Positions 11,308 through 22,293 of a stretch of DNA of 64,000 bases are shown piece by piece (the stretch's first letter is position 1; every line of letters begins with the position of its first letter). The stretch comes from Spinacia oleracea (Eukaryota; Streptophyta; Magnoliopsida; Caryophyllales; Amaranthaceae): positions 29,441,247 through 29,505,246 of the forward strand of contig NC_079488.1 in the NCBI RefSeq assembly GCF_020520425.1. Direction: 5' to 3'. The notes beneath the pieces are model-generated. The model ran no database searches and was not told where the DNA came from. It saw nothing but the letters and a program-made list of their open reading frames with translations. A program made the position numbers and the translations under genes.

Positions 11308-12241
11308 TTAGTCCCTGCGAATTGGAACATAAGTGTTAGCCACAACCTGTACCAAAGAAGTTGAATTAGCAAGTATACAGTCTATAATGATAATACTTGA
11401 AGATGGAACGACCGTTCCGTTCTTCTGATCTTCCTTAAGCTTCAAGCAATCTCTCTTCCAATGCCCCTTCTTCTTGCAGTAGAAGCATTCAGATTCAGAA
11501 GTGGGTTGGCTCACCTTCTTCTTTTCAGACTTGGTGCCGCAAGCATGCTTAGTTGGGCTGGCCTTCTTGCCACCTTTCTTATCATTCCTCTTATTACCAG
11601 ATTTCTTGAACTTGCCCGAACGCACCATAAGCACATCTTTCTTATCACTTTTGAGCGTCTTTTCAGCGGTCTTCAGCATACCGTGAAGCTCAGTGAGCGT
11701 CTTATCCAGATTATTCATACTGTAGTTCAGCTTGAACTGATCATACCCGCTATGAAGAGAATGGAGGATGGTGTCTACAACTATTTCCTGAGAGAACTGC
11801 TGATCCAGCCGACTCATATTCTCAATGAGTCCAATCATTTTGAGAACATGTAGACTTACGGGCTCGTCTTTCTTAAGCTTGGTCATAAGAATTTGCCTAT
11901 GAGTCTCGAATCTTTCGACTCGAGCCAGATCTTGGAAAATGTTCTTTAACTCACTGATGATCGTGAAAGAATCTGAATTGATGAACATTTTCCGTAGATA
12001 TGCACTCATGGTTGCAAGCATTAGACATTTTATATCCTTGTTGGCATCAATCCAACGATTGAGGGCTGCCTGAGTGACCCTGTCGCCAGCGACTTCGGGC
12101 ATCGCCTCATCCAGGACATACTCCTTTTCTTCCTGCATAACAACTATTTGCAAGTTCCTTCGCCAGTCAAGGAAGTTTTTCCCCGTTCAACTTCTCATTT
12201 TCGAGAATTCAGCGAATGTTGAATTAATTGTTGTTTGCCAT
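11308..12241 (-). pseudogene. Copia B gag with CCHC zinc knuckle, fused to a damaged protease
   Basis: The main open piece (11308-12153, 281 codons) has a UBN2-type gag body (AALNRWIDANKDIKCLMLATMS, ERFETHRQILMTKLKK, TILHSLHSGYDQFKLNYSMN), a lysine-rich stretch and a CCHC knuckle (CFYCKKKGHWKRDC). The true start is probably the ATG complementary to 12239-12241 (MANNN...). A stop at codon 6, another soon after and a frameshift separate it from the body. After the knuckle, the ANSTS word runs straight into sequence lacking the D-T-G residues that F and C retain, a deletion of about 13 bases that removes the protease catalytic Asp. Gag type is shared with C but not with F. Confidence 0.85.
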
Positions 12242-13773
12242 AGTAAAAAACTACAATTGAAAAAGAATAAACAAATAAATAACCATTCACAGTTTCTCTT
12301 AATAAACTTAAATTCTAACATTCATGCATAATTTATTATTTATTAAGCATTTTATTCAAGTTATGTGTTCCGGCAGGTGTGAATAAAATGATTCCAAGAC
12401 CCTTAAATCATTGAAGAATCAATTCTAAAATAAGCAAAGCCTTTTCTAATAGTCTTGAAACTACTCTTGGTTGATAGGTACGTCTAAGAACTTATTAGGT
12501 AAATCTATCTTATTTTCCACGACATAAAAGGACTCCTTACTTATATCGTTGAGATTCACCAAAACTAAAATGTACTCACAATTATTTGTGTACCTTACCC
12601 CTTTAGGATCAATAAGTAACACCTCGCTATGGCGGAAAACTATTACTAAGATTGATGTAAAGGTTATCCAAGTAAGTGTTACTCAATTTTACTCAATTTT
12701 TAAAGTTTGGAATTTAAGGCTCATATTATGTTGGTTATATGTTAAGTGAACTAAAATCCTTAATCATGCAACATAATCAAGCCACAATCTCATGCATAAT
12801 TAAGACATATTTAAAGCAATAAATAACTTAAAGCATGCATGAGATATAAATGTGATCTAGTATGGCCCGACTTCATCTTGAAGCTTCAACTTCAAACTCC
12901 GTCTTGAAAATGTATTGGACACTCCGTTTTTGAATTTCACCATGGGAGGCGCCATTTTCTTCAAATAGGATAAGCTATAATTTAAACTAATTACAACTAT
13001 TTTATGGCACGCATACCATATTTAAAATTAAAAACTTTGGTACTTTAGACCAATTTTACTTTCAAATTAATGGTATGCGGACCATATTTTCTATCCTATT
13101 TGGGCCATACTAGTCACTTTCCATAACCTGCAAAACAGTACATTTACAATATACCATTCACCCATTCATTTATCAATGAATGGCCCACATAGCTTGTTAG
13201 TAGAACATATTATGCATCACATAAATATTTGCATCAATTAATCAAGGTTTCCAATAATCTACAAATTATTCAACCCTTATTAATTCTAATCGAGTTGTTT
13301 TAACCTTAAAGGAATGTAGACCTAATCAAGAGTTTATGACTAAAACTCTCCCACTAAAACCTAGTCCAACCGGAAACTTACAAATTTAATTAAAATTCAA
13401 AGCTCATATAAAATATTATTTAAATTTATTTTTGGTTGATTAAATTAATTAATTTAATTTTATCCAGGTTTTAATTTTAGTAAAATAATTAGTATAAATA
13501 AATTTATAATAATTAAACTATTCAAAATTAAATTCCGAGAAAAAATTAAATTACGAATTTAAATTTAATTAAAATCGTTTTCAATCGAAAAATTAAAATT
13601 TAAACGAACCAATCGGGCCAAGCCAAGGCCATGGGCTCGTGCCCATTCCTCGTCGAGGCCTCGTAGCATGCATTGCAAATCGCATTGATCGTACTGCAAG
13701 ACACGAGCAGCCACGCGAAGACGCAGCAAGTCGAGCAAGCCACGCCTGCGCGCAACACGCTCGCTCGCTGTGG
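12242..13773 (-). other. Copia B untranslated leader, gag-proximal part
   Basis: Non-coding leader that matches copy C (35231-36700) and copy F (56420-57853). The last ~180 bases before 13771 are GC-rich, the start of the leader's GC-rich island. TGG at 13771-13773 is the left target duplication of CACTA-1. Confidence 0.75.
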
Positions 13774-14110
13774 CACTAGAGGAAAAAACATCATAAGTTG
13801 CCCTTAAAATAGGCTTATAAGTTGCCCTTCATAAGTGCCACCAATGGGGGCGGTCACTTTTGTAAAATTATCAAAAGAACTTAATTATTAGCTTATAAGT
13901 AGCCCTTGTTTGCAACAAAGGAAACTTATGTGAAACTTATAAGTTGCCCTTGCTGCAAACAAGGGCAACTTCTAAGCTTCACATAAGTTTCTCTTGTTGC
14001 AAACAAGGGCAACTTATAAGCTTCACATAAGTTGCTCTTGTTGCAAACAAGGGCAACTTATAAGCTTCACATAAGTTGCTCTTGTTGCAAACAAGGGCAA
14101 CTTTTGAGTT
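13774..14110. repeat. CACTA-1 left TIR and subterminal repeats
   Basis: After the terminal inverted repeat come many direct and inverted copies of CTTATAAGTTGCCCTTG and TTGCAAACAAGGGCAACTT, spaced about 50 bases apart (13800-14105). CACTA elements normally carry such subterminal motifs as transposase binding sites; the binding role here is inferred. Confidence 0.8.
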
Positions 14111-14559
14111 TTTTTTATAAAAAAAAATAAAAAAAATTCAGCAATATAATTCCTAATATTTTGTAGTATAATTTCTAATTTTGCAATATAAAATTCTGCA
14201 TTATAATTTATAAAATACTATTTCATCAAACATCAGCTTGACATTCCTAAAAAATGATATAAATTTCAAATTTCCAATAATAATACCGAATTAATTCAAA
14301 TGTAATTAATTAAATCAATAAATAACAAAATAATGTAAGATTCACGAATAAATACAAGCCTGCTCTATTTATTACACTGAGGGTAGTTCACAATCGTTGA
14401 ATTAAATAGCCCATTTGTCTCGAACTTCATCCAACTCCTCTTTAGTAAAGGGCCCCTCCCTTTGAGTTTTGAAAACCTTTAAAAGAACAACGTACATGCA
14501 AACCAATAAATTAAATTAAGTTTCATATGCGAAAGCAAAATTTATATTGGTCGCGAAAA
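14110..14559. other. AT-rich spacer in CACTA-1
   Basis: AT-rich, no supported coding frame, no recognised repeat. It separates the subterminal repeats from the satellite-like array. Confidence 0.6.
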
Positions 14560-16420
14560 CAACTTTCTGAGTGTACTAAGATTCATTTCAAGTTCTTTAT
14601 GCACATGTAAGGCTCATTTGGCTCGATATAGATCGTATTTTGCTAAAAATGTCATTTTCGATCCCAAATATCAACAAATGAATCTAAGGACACTTTCTAA
14701 ATCTTTTTCATGATAAATATGATTAGTTATATGTTTATGAGACTTATTTCAAGTTCGTTATTCACGCCTATGGGTCATTTGGGTCGATATAGGTCATTTA
14801 TGGCCAAAAATGACATTTTTGAACCCAACTACCAACAAACGAACCTATTTCCACATTCTAACCCTTTTTCATGATTTATATGATTAGTCAGATGATTATA
14901 AGACTCATTTCAAATTCGTTATGCACGCCTATTGGTCATTTGGGTCGATATAGGTCATTTATGGCCAAAAATGGCATTTTCGATCCCAACTACGAACCAA
15001 CGAACTTATATCCACATTCTAAACCTTTTTCATGATTTAGATGATTAGTTATATGATTATAAGACTCATTTCAAGTTCGTTATGCACGCCTATGGTTCAT
15101 TTGGGTCGATTATAGGTCATTTATGGCAAAAATGGCATTTTCGATCCCAACTACCAACAAACGAACTTATATTTAAATTATAAACCTTTTTAATGATTCA
15201 TATGATTAGTTATATGTTTATGAGACTCATTTCAAGTTCGTTATGCACGCCTAAGGGTCATTTGGATCGATATAGGTCATTTATGGCCAAAAATGGCATT
15301 TTTGATCCCAACTACCAACAAAAGAACCTATTTCCATATTCTAAACGTTTTTCATGATTCATATGATTAGTTATATGATTATAAGACTCATTTCAAGTTC
15401 ATTATTCATTCCCATGGTTCATTTGGGACGATATAGGTCATCTATGGTAAAAAATGGCATTTTCGATCCCAACTACCAAGAAACGAACTTATATTCAAAT
15501 TATAAACCTTTTTAATGATTCATATGATTAGTTATATGTTTATGATACTCATTTCAAGTTCTTTATGCACGCCTAAGGGTCATTTGGGTCGATATAGGTC
15601 ATTTATGGCCAAAGATGGCATTTTCGATCCCAACTACCAACAAACGAACCAATTTCCATATTCTAAACGTTTTTCATGATTCATATGATTAGTTGTATGA
15701 TTATGAGACTTATTTTATGTTCTTTATGAATGTCTATGGGTCATTTGGGTCGATATAGGTCATTTTTGGCCAAAAATGGCATTTTCAATCCCAACTACCA
15801 ACAAAAGAACCTATTTCCATATTCTAAACATTTTTCATGATTCATATGATTAGTTATATGTTTATGAAACTAATTTCAAGTTCGTTATGCACGCCTATGG
15901 GTCATTTGGGTCGATATAGGTCATTTATGGCTAAAAATGGCATTTTCGATCCCAACTACCTACAAACGAACTTATATCCACATTCTAAACCTTTTTCATG
16001 ATTTATATAACTAGTTATATGATTATAAGACTCCTTTCAAGTTCTTTATGCACATCTGTGAGTCATTTGGGTCGATATAGGTCATTATGGTCAAAAATGG
16101 CATTTTCGATCCCAATTACCAACAAACAAACCTATATCCATATTCTAAATGTTTTTCATCATTCTTATGATTAATTATATTATTATAAGACTCATTTCAA
16201 CTTCGTTATGCACGCCTAAGGGTCATTTGGGTCGATATAGGTCATTTATGGCCAAAAATGGCATTTTCGATACCAACTACCAACAAACGAACCTAAGGAC
16301 ACTTCTAAACCTTTTTTATGTTTGATATGCTTAGTTAGAGGTTACTAAGATTCATTTCAAGTTCTTTATGCACATCTAAGGCTCATTCGGCTCGATATAG
16401 GTACATATGACCTATAATGA
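14560..16420. repeat. Satellite-like tandem array 1, ~162-bp unit, about 12 copies
   Basis: The unit is recognisable by GGGTCATTTGGGTCGATATA followed by GGTCATTTATGGCC and AAATGGCATTTTCGATCCC. It recurs near 14608, 14770, 14935, 15100, 15257, 15418, 15577, 15737, 15899, 16060, 16219 and 16380, a period of about 160-165 bases. The copies diverge by point changes and small indels. No protein is implied. Confidence 0.88.
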
Positions 16421-17040
16421 CCAAAACGAGCCTTAGATGTGCATAAATTTATCAAAGTAGATGAGAATGAGGATTGGCAACCTAATACTAAGTGAATTAA
16501 ACATTAAAAGAGTTTAGAAGTCCTACTTTGGTTCATTAGTTGAGAGTTGGGAGCAAAAACGACTATTTTAGTTAGAATATGACATATAACGATCAAACGA
16601 GCCTTAAATGTGCATAAATTGACCAAAGTAGATGAGAATGAGGATTGGAAACCTAATACTAAGTATTTTAAACATGTAAAGAGTTAAAAATTTCTATTTT
16701 GGTTCATTAGTTGAGAGTTGGGAACAAAAACAACTTTTATAGTCAAAATATGACATGTAAGGATCGAACGAGCCTTAAATGTGCATAAATTGACCAAAGT
16801 AGATGAGAATAAGGATTGGCAACCTAATACTAAGTATTTTAAACATGTAAAGAGTTAATAATTCCTATTTTGGTTCATTAGTTGAGAGTTGGGAGCGAAA
16901 ACAGCTTTTATAGTCAAAATATGACATGTAAGGATCGAAAGAGCCTTAAATGAGCATAAATTGACCAAAGTAGATGAGAATAAGGATTGGAAACCTAATA
17001 CTAAGTATATTAAACATGTAAAGGGTTAATAATTCCTATT
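16420..17040. repeat. Tandem array 2, ~170-bp unit, about 4 copies, partly inverted relative to array 1
   Basis: The unit starts with GAGCCTTAAATGTGCATAAA near 16428, 16599, 16769 and 16940. Its start is the reverse complement of the TTTATGCACATCTAAGGCTC word of array 1 (clear near 16365-16390), so the two arrays face each other across about 16390-16430. Confidence 0.8.
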
Positions 17041-18143
17041 TGACAAAAATAATGCATAGGTTTGACAAAAAGAAGAAAAGATTACCCGAGTCCCGGAAAG
17101 TAGTAGGTTTGGGTGTATAACAAGAAGATTATTGTCATGATTTACATTACTAGTTCCCTAGTTATCAACACTGTAGAACGGAGTCTCCACGCTCAACACT
17201 GTAGAACCTGCATCAGCAAGAAAATGATTAACTATTTTAGACACAAAACTCGCCCTTTTTTCCCCATCTCATAAGTTAAAGAATTCTACTAGTGCAAAGT
17301 AGAATTCTACTAGACACAAAACTAGTTTAACTACAATTCGAAATAAAGTAGGTAATGGCCACATATTGTAGTTATGTGGTGACTTGGAAAAGTTCAAAGG
17401 ATGTCTTACTAATGTGATCACATTCGGGAATTTAAAGGATAACCAAATACCGAGTTGAATGTTAGCATGTCATAACTTCAGTATTTAGAAGGAAATTCAA
17501 GTCACATACACTATAAGTGTATCACGCTGCATTTCTGTTTGACCTTTTGTAGAAAACATTATCATATTGAATCTTGAAATTACCTTCAACAAACGCTGAG
17601 CTCCATTTGAAGTAGTGGCACGTTTCTCAGTGATCAACAAAAAATAAACAATGCACAAGACCATCTAAATCCACAGACAACAGCTCCAACAGATGCAACA
17701 AAGATAAGAAAGGAATGGTGGACAGGGGTGTAAGAAATGTAGTACCCTTAGAAGAGCATCTGGTGTTTGACACATACCTCTAAAACAAGAAAATAAGGAT
17801 CATAAAATTGCAAACTAGCCTCCTGTCCTTCTTTCATTGCCACTTTATGACTAGTTGACTTAACCTTTACAGGTCTCTTATCACTGGTTTTACTGCAAAT
17901 ACTAGATGAATGTATCTAGTCTTCAACTAAAGTTGACCTTTCAACTAAAATTGCATTCTCTACTTAATCTAGAAGTTAAAGCAGGTTAGCTTTCAGTGTC
18001 GGTTCGAAATTTTACTATTTGTAAATAACTCTAAAAGATACACGCATATTAACGGGGCTAGGCATAGCCGAGAAGCCCAGATTTTAAAATGGCAGGAGTC
18101 AGAGCCAGTATCCTATAATCTGAATGTAGGAGATGAAGTTTAC
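17041..18143. other. CACTA-1 internal DNA without a supported gene
   Basis: AT-rich. It may hold introns of the captured minus-strand gene, since it follows the splice donor at 18144. A direct repeat of AGAATTCTACTAG near 17282 and 17308 is the only small structure I noticed. Confidence 0.5.
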
Positions 18144-18545
18144 CTTCTGCACAATGTCAGCACCCAGACGTTCATCAGGGTCTTCAAGCTTCTCCTTAAT
18201 AGAAGGTACACAAGGTTAGAAATGAACAAGAGCAGCACCACCACCAGGAACAATTCCTTCCTCTATGGCAGCAAAAGTTGCATTCTTTGTATCCTCAATT
18301 CGCAGTTTACGGTCTTCAAGCTCAGTTTCTGTGGCTGCAGCCACTGCACCAACCTTTATAGCTGCAATTCCTCCAGAAAGTTTGGCAACTCTTTCAGCAA
18401 GCTTCTCAGAATCATAAACAGAGTCGATTGCAAACAATTCTTTCTTAAGCTGCGCAATTCTAGCCTGAAGTTCATCTAGCCTTAAGTTGTTCGATAGATG
18501 TGTTCTCAACCTTTAATCCCAAATCATTGGCCTGGAACTCCGCAC
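18144..18545 (-). pseudogene. CPN60A: Captured chaperonin-60 alpha exon (equatorial and intermediate domain part)
   Basis: Minus-strand translation gives [20 protein letters not shown], then (another frame) [60 protein letters not shown] and [15 protein letters not shown]. These match the plastid chaperonin-60 (Rubisco-binding protein) alpha subunit; [14 protein letters not shown] favours alpha over beta. The intact protein folds Rubisco and other stromal proteins. A splice acceptor (AG before 18545) and donor (GTAAAC after 18144) bound the exon. About 22 residues (around ARKVTISKDST in the family) are deleted, which shifts the frame. A stop follows VHF, then KEKLEDPDERLGADIVQK continues. It is a captured gene piece, not a working gene. 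Confidence 0.88.
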
Positions 18546-18614
18546 CTGGATAACAAGTTACACAATAATACTTAAGCAACTAAATCGTTAACTTAAATGA
18601 GCAATGGAAGTAGC

Positions 18615-20013
18615 TGAAGAAAATAATGCCCTTGGTCCAAGTATGTGTTTAATATTAAGTCTAATAAATGCGGTTCAGTATTAATTAACAAGTTAATAAT
18701 TCAGTGAGATCAAGTGAGCTGAATGCCTAGCTAGAGGCCGCTTCAGTTCAAGTGAAATTAATGATATTAATCCACAGCTTACTCTTGACTGAACCCGTAG
18801 GGTCACACAAATAGTACGTAAACGGATCAAGTATTTAATGGCATTAAACACTCCATCTATGGATATTCGGAATCGACGGATATTGGTTTCAGTGGGAGCT
18901 GAGATCGTCAAAAGCAACAAATGAATACTCCAGAAACGATGATATTGCCGGAAACGGAAATATGGATCATATCGGAAATATAAATATTATCCAATTCGTA
19001 GATGTTGCCGGAAACGAAAACATGGTACGTATCGGAAAATATTATTGAAAATGGAAATATTGCCGGAATCGGAAAAATTGCCGGAAACGGAAATATTGTC
19101 AGAATCGGAAATATTATCGAAATCGGAAAATATTTCCGGAAACGGAAATATTAAATATTTGTTCGAAACCGAAATTAATTCCGGAATCGGAAATATTAAA
19201 AATTGTTCGTATCGAAAATGAATTCCGGAATCGGGAATTTAATCGGAAGCGTATCGTACGAATTAGCATCGGACGAGGCTTGCTAAACGAAGGCCCAACA
19301 CAAAGCCAGGCCGTCGCCCAGCAAGCCAAGCGCATCAAGCCACACGCCAAGCCTCGACCAGGCCCAGCGCAAGGCCAGGCCCAGCCAAGGCCTTGGGCGC
19401 GCGCGCGGATCATAGGCAGCGAGCATTGGCCGAGGCGTTGTGCGCTCAGCGTGGGCCGCAAGGCCTGCGCGCGGGTGTACGGTCCTCGTGCGATGCTCGT
19501 GTGCGTGCTACACGAATCCTAAAGCTATCGGGATTCGATATATGATTAAATCCTAATCCTAATAGATAAAGTTTACTTAATAGAGTCCTAGCAGGATTCT
19601 AATTAAACTAACTTATTATTCTAATAGGATTATACGTCCTTTTCCATAACTCTATAAATAGGGGCATAGGGTCACAAATTTATATAGATCATTAAAGTAT
19701 TCAAAGGTAACATTTTGAAGCAAAAATCAGCCAAACACTTGCAACCCATTTAGCCGAAATTCTTAGAACCTTAAGGGCGATTCTAGTTGGTCAAGCTTAA
19801 GGCGGATCTGGACGTACTGTGGACTATCTACGGAGGGACGACACTTGGAGTCCTAAAGACTTGTTCTTGTTCGGTTCGGGCGCAGCTTGGGAGGGCACGC
19901 TACAAAGTTTATGCATCTAAATTATGCCATATGATTATGTGTAAATAATATGTTTCCTGGCATTACGGTTTTCCGCATGATTTATGTTTTGTCATATGTA
20001 TCATAACCTAACA
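18615..20013 (+). repeat. Copia solo LTR E (1399 bp)
   Basis: A complete family LTR (start TGAAGAAAATAATGCC, end TCATAACCTAACA) with no internal sequence on either side. It is flanked by GTAGC (18610-18614) and ATAGC (20014-20018), a 4-of-5 match to a target duplication. A TATA box lies at 19653-19660. It sits between two exons of the captured chaperonin gene, most likely in an intron. Solo LTRs arise by recombination between the two LTRs of one element. Confidence 0.86.
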
Positions 20014-20451
20014 ATAGCCACAAGCTTCTAACATAAATAAGGCCACAATTAGCTGGTTTCTCAAGCATAGATTCCCAAAAATCATAATTCTTCTCACCAA
20101 GTTGGAACTCTTAGAACTATCTACGAATCGATCCTAAAGAACCAATCTATATGAGAACACATCAGCAGTTATGACATTACAACCAAATGTTTAGTATCAA
20201 TGAAAGGAAAGGATGTCTGTATAGTCTAACTTTACGGTGGTTCACAAAGCTCAGGGTATGTCTACTCATGACCGGTGGACTGCTTCTTTACCAGATAAAG
20301 GAAAAAGATGCGCCCGATATCTTTAGCATGAATCCTCAACAACAAAAAATACAATTAATTGAGAAATTACTGACAATGGCAGCAAACTTTAGTTTCTTAC
20401 TCAGTACGAGATGTGTACTGCATCTTAGAAGAATACATGGAAAATTCATAC
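20014..20451. other. Captured-gene intron, no supported coding
   Basis: It lies between solo LTR E and chaperonin exon 20452-20574. I see no protein homology. The open frame near 20187-20459 is plus-strand and runs across the exon boundary, so it is not a gene. Confidence 0.5.
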
Positions 20452-20574
20452 CTCTCTAATCAAAGCAGCACCAGCATTCTCCATTGGATCATCCAGCTCA
20501 ATAGCTCGAGCAATAGTAACTCCATCATTAACTACTCTTGGGGTCCCAAACTCATCCAAAACAACATTTCTCCC
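20452..20574 (-). pseudogene. CPN60A: Captured chaperonin-60 alpha exon (early equatorial domain)
   Basis: Minus-strand translation is [20 protein letters not shown] followed by [19 protein letters not shown], the conserved GroEL-family segment that follows the first ATP-binding glycines. An acceptor (CAG before 20574) and a donor (GTATG at 20451-20447) bound a clean 123-base exon in a single open frame. It continues the exon at 21050-21229. The next exon in a normal gene (the GDGTTTA motif and apical domain) is absent; the chain jumps to the late exon at 18144-18545. Confidence 0.87.
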
Positions 20575-21049
20575 TGAAAAAAGAATAAAATCATCATGCC
20601 ATTACGAAGAATTAAAATAGTAATTGGGCAAAAACGAACCCTGTATAGAGCACATAGTCAATCATATATTGTCAAGCACTCAGGTGTTACACACACTTAA
20701 CATGCTTCAAAGAGCAAGAAATCGAACAATACCATAAAAACAACTAAACCAGAATAATCACAACAAATCTACCTATTCTCCCTCGAGTTCACACAATAAA
20801 CAAAGACAAAATCAACTAGACTCAGCATTTCCCCAATCTAAAATTCACAGGAAGGGGTAGTGCATAGAAGCATGCCAAGAAATAAAAACAAGAATATCTT
20901 ATTAAATTTCCAACTAACTATTGAAACTTGGTAACCAACCGAGTTACCAATGAGCCATGTTTAATCACAAGCCTTTTAGCAAATAATGGTATTCCTAGCC
21001 AAACAAGTATCAATCTTAAAGTTCTTTTTTTCCACATAATAAAAAGTAC

Positions 21050-21229
21050 TCTAGGTCCAAGGGTAAGTCCAACAGCATCAACAAGTTTGTCAATTCCAGC
21101 TTGAAGAGCTGCCCTCGAATCCTGGTCAAAGGCAATTTGCTTCGTAGACGCTCTAACGACTAACCGTCTGCTTGATTGCTTATATTGCACCTTCTGTGCT
21201 CGTTGGGGAGTCGCTTTCCTCAAGTTTCC
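21050..21229 (-). pseudogene. CPN60A: Captured chaperonin-60 alpha exon (transit-peptide end and mature N-terminus)
   Basis: Reads [20 protein letters not shown], then [20 protein letters not shown] and [18 protein letters not shown]. The basic, serine-rich first part with VRAS is a plastid transit-peptide end. The second part is the start of mature chaperonin-60 alpha, up to the first ATP-binding glycine loop. A TTTAG acceptor precedes it at 21230. The donor after GPR is degraded: the sequence runs on into intron-like codons. The gene reads right to left toward 20452. Confidence 0.87.
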
Positions 21230-22159
21230 CTAAACCATAGCATAACACAAACATATATAGTGAACCATATTAAGCAGCATACGAATAAGACAAAAAAAAA
21301 TTCACTGATCACAATATCCTTATCCTCAAACTCAAGATTAACCCAGGAACTGCTATCCTATCATTTTCATCTACAATAACGAATTCAAATTGAACGGATA
21401 ACGAAATCCATGAATGCACAACAAACGGAAAAACAGAACAGCAGCTAGAACCCATGAACAAGCCAAAGAATAGCAACACACATTCACCTATCTAAAACTT
21501 CAATCTAACAACATCACATCAAAATTCTATCCTGAAAATCCCAACCAATTTAAACCCTCATACAATTGCAAGCATCAATAAAAATTCAAATTGAAATTTA
21601 AAAACAGCATTAGAAAAGAAAAAAAAAACCAATAACAAAACATCAAAACAAATAAGAATGGGAAATTCATTCGACTATAATTACCAAATTTCACACTGAA
21701 TACAGAAAAGTGCAAAACCGCAATATGGTTCGAAATTTTTCTTGTTTATCAAGAAACAAAAGTAATACTTCGTATCTAATACCAGAAGGCAAGGGAGCAG
21801 AGATGAAAAGTAGAGGAGAGGAAGTAAGCAACAACGTCAAAATTAAAATCAAAACCTAAATCAGAAATTAATAATCAAAACCTAATATCTAACCTTGTAA
21901 ATCATGGAAAATAACAAAAAAATTCAGAATTTGAAGAGAGAAATTTGATTAAACTCTTACCCAAAATAAAAAACCCAAACCAAAACCCTGAGCAAGATTT
22001 TAAAGCCCCATAACACCACGTTCACCACCCGCTCCGCCGTCACAACAAGAAGTACCACCATTGAAGTTCGAAGGAAGGAGGAGATGCAAGGAAGGGAGAG
22101 AGAAGAAGGAGATGAGAAAGACCGTGTAAGGAGGAGAGAGAGAAACAAACGAGGTTAAG
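21230..22159 (-). other. Upstream intron and 5' leader of the captured gene (inferred)
   Basis: AT-rich intron-like DNA, then a G/A-rich segment (21980-22150) with a donor-like GGGTAAGAG at about 21962-21954 on the minus strand. Short open frames here look unlike any transit peptide I recognise. The layout (purine-rich segment next to a CACTA terminus) resembles 39950-40260 at the right end of CACTA-1. Confidence 0.4.
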
Positions 22160-22293
22160 GATGCGCTATTCATTTTCAACAGAACCCAGAATATTTGTTT
22201 TTCAAAAAAATTATTAATTAACAAACCAAAGGATGCGCTTGTAATATAAGAGCATCCTTTGTGTGGGAGCATTTGACCATTTTTCTACTAGTG
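22160..22293 (-). repeat. Orphan CACTA-like right terminus (D)
   Basis: Ends with GACCATTTTTCTACTAGTG, whose reverse complement begins CACTAGTAGAAAAATGGTC, a typical CACTA terminus. Just inside is a hairpin built from AAGGATGCGCTTGT and AGAGCATCCTTT. TCA follows it. I could not find a matching left end in the window, so it is either half of a broken second element or a rearranged terminus. Confidence 0.55.

Noticed and set aside
14560..17040. CRISPR-like regularly spaced repeats
   Set aside because: The unit is a full ~162-170-bp tandem repeat without unique spacers, in plant DNA.
17281..17320. TCTACTAGTG near 17290 as the missing partner of the orphan CACTA terminus
   Set aside because: The orientation is that of a right end, and the subterminal sequence does not match.
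18144..21229. Functional chaperonin-60 alpha gene
   Set aside because: Middle and end exons are missing, one exon has a frameshifting deletion and a stop, and an LTR interrupts it.
13774..22293. Pairing of the 13774 CACTA end with the 22293 end as one element
   Set aside because: Termini differ beyond CACTAG, and flanks (TGG versus TCA) do not match. 13774 pairs much better with 40384.
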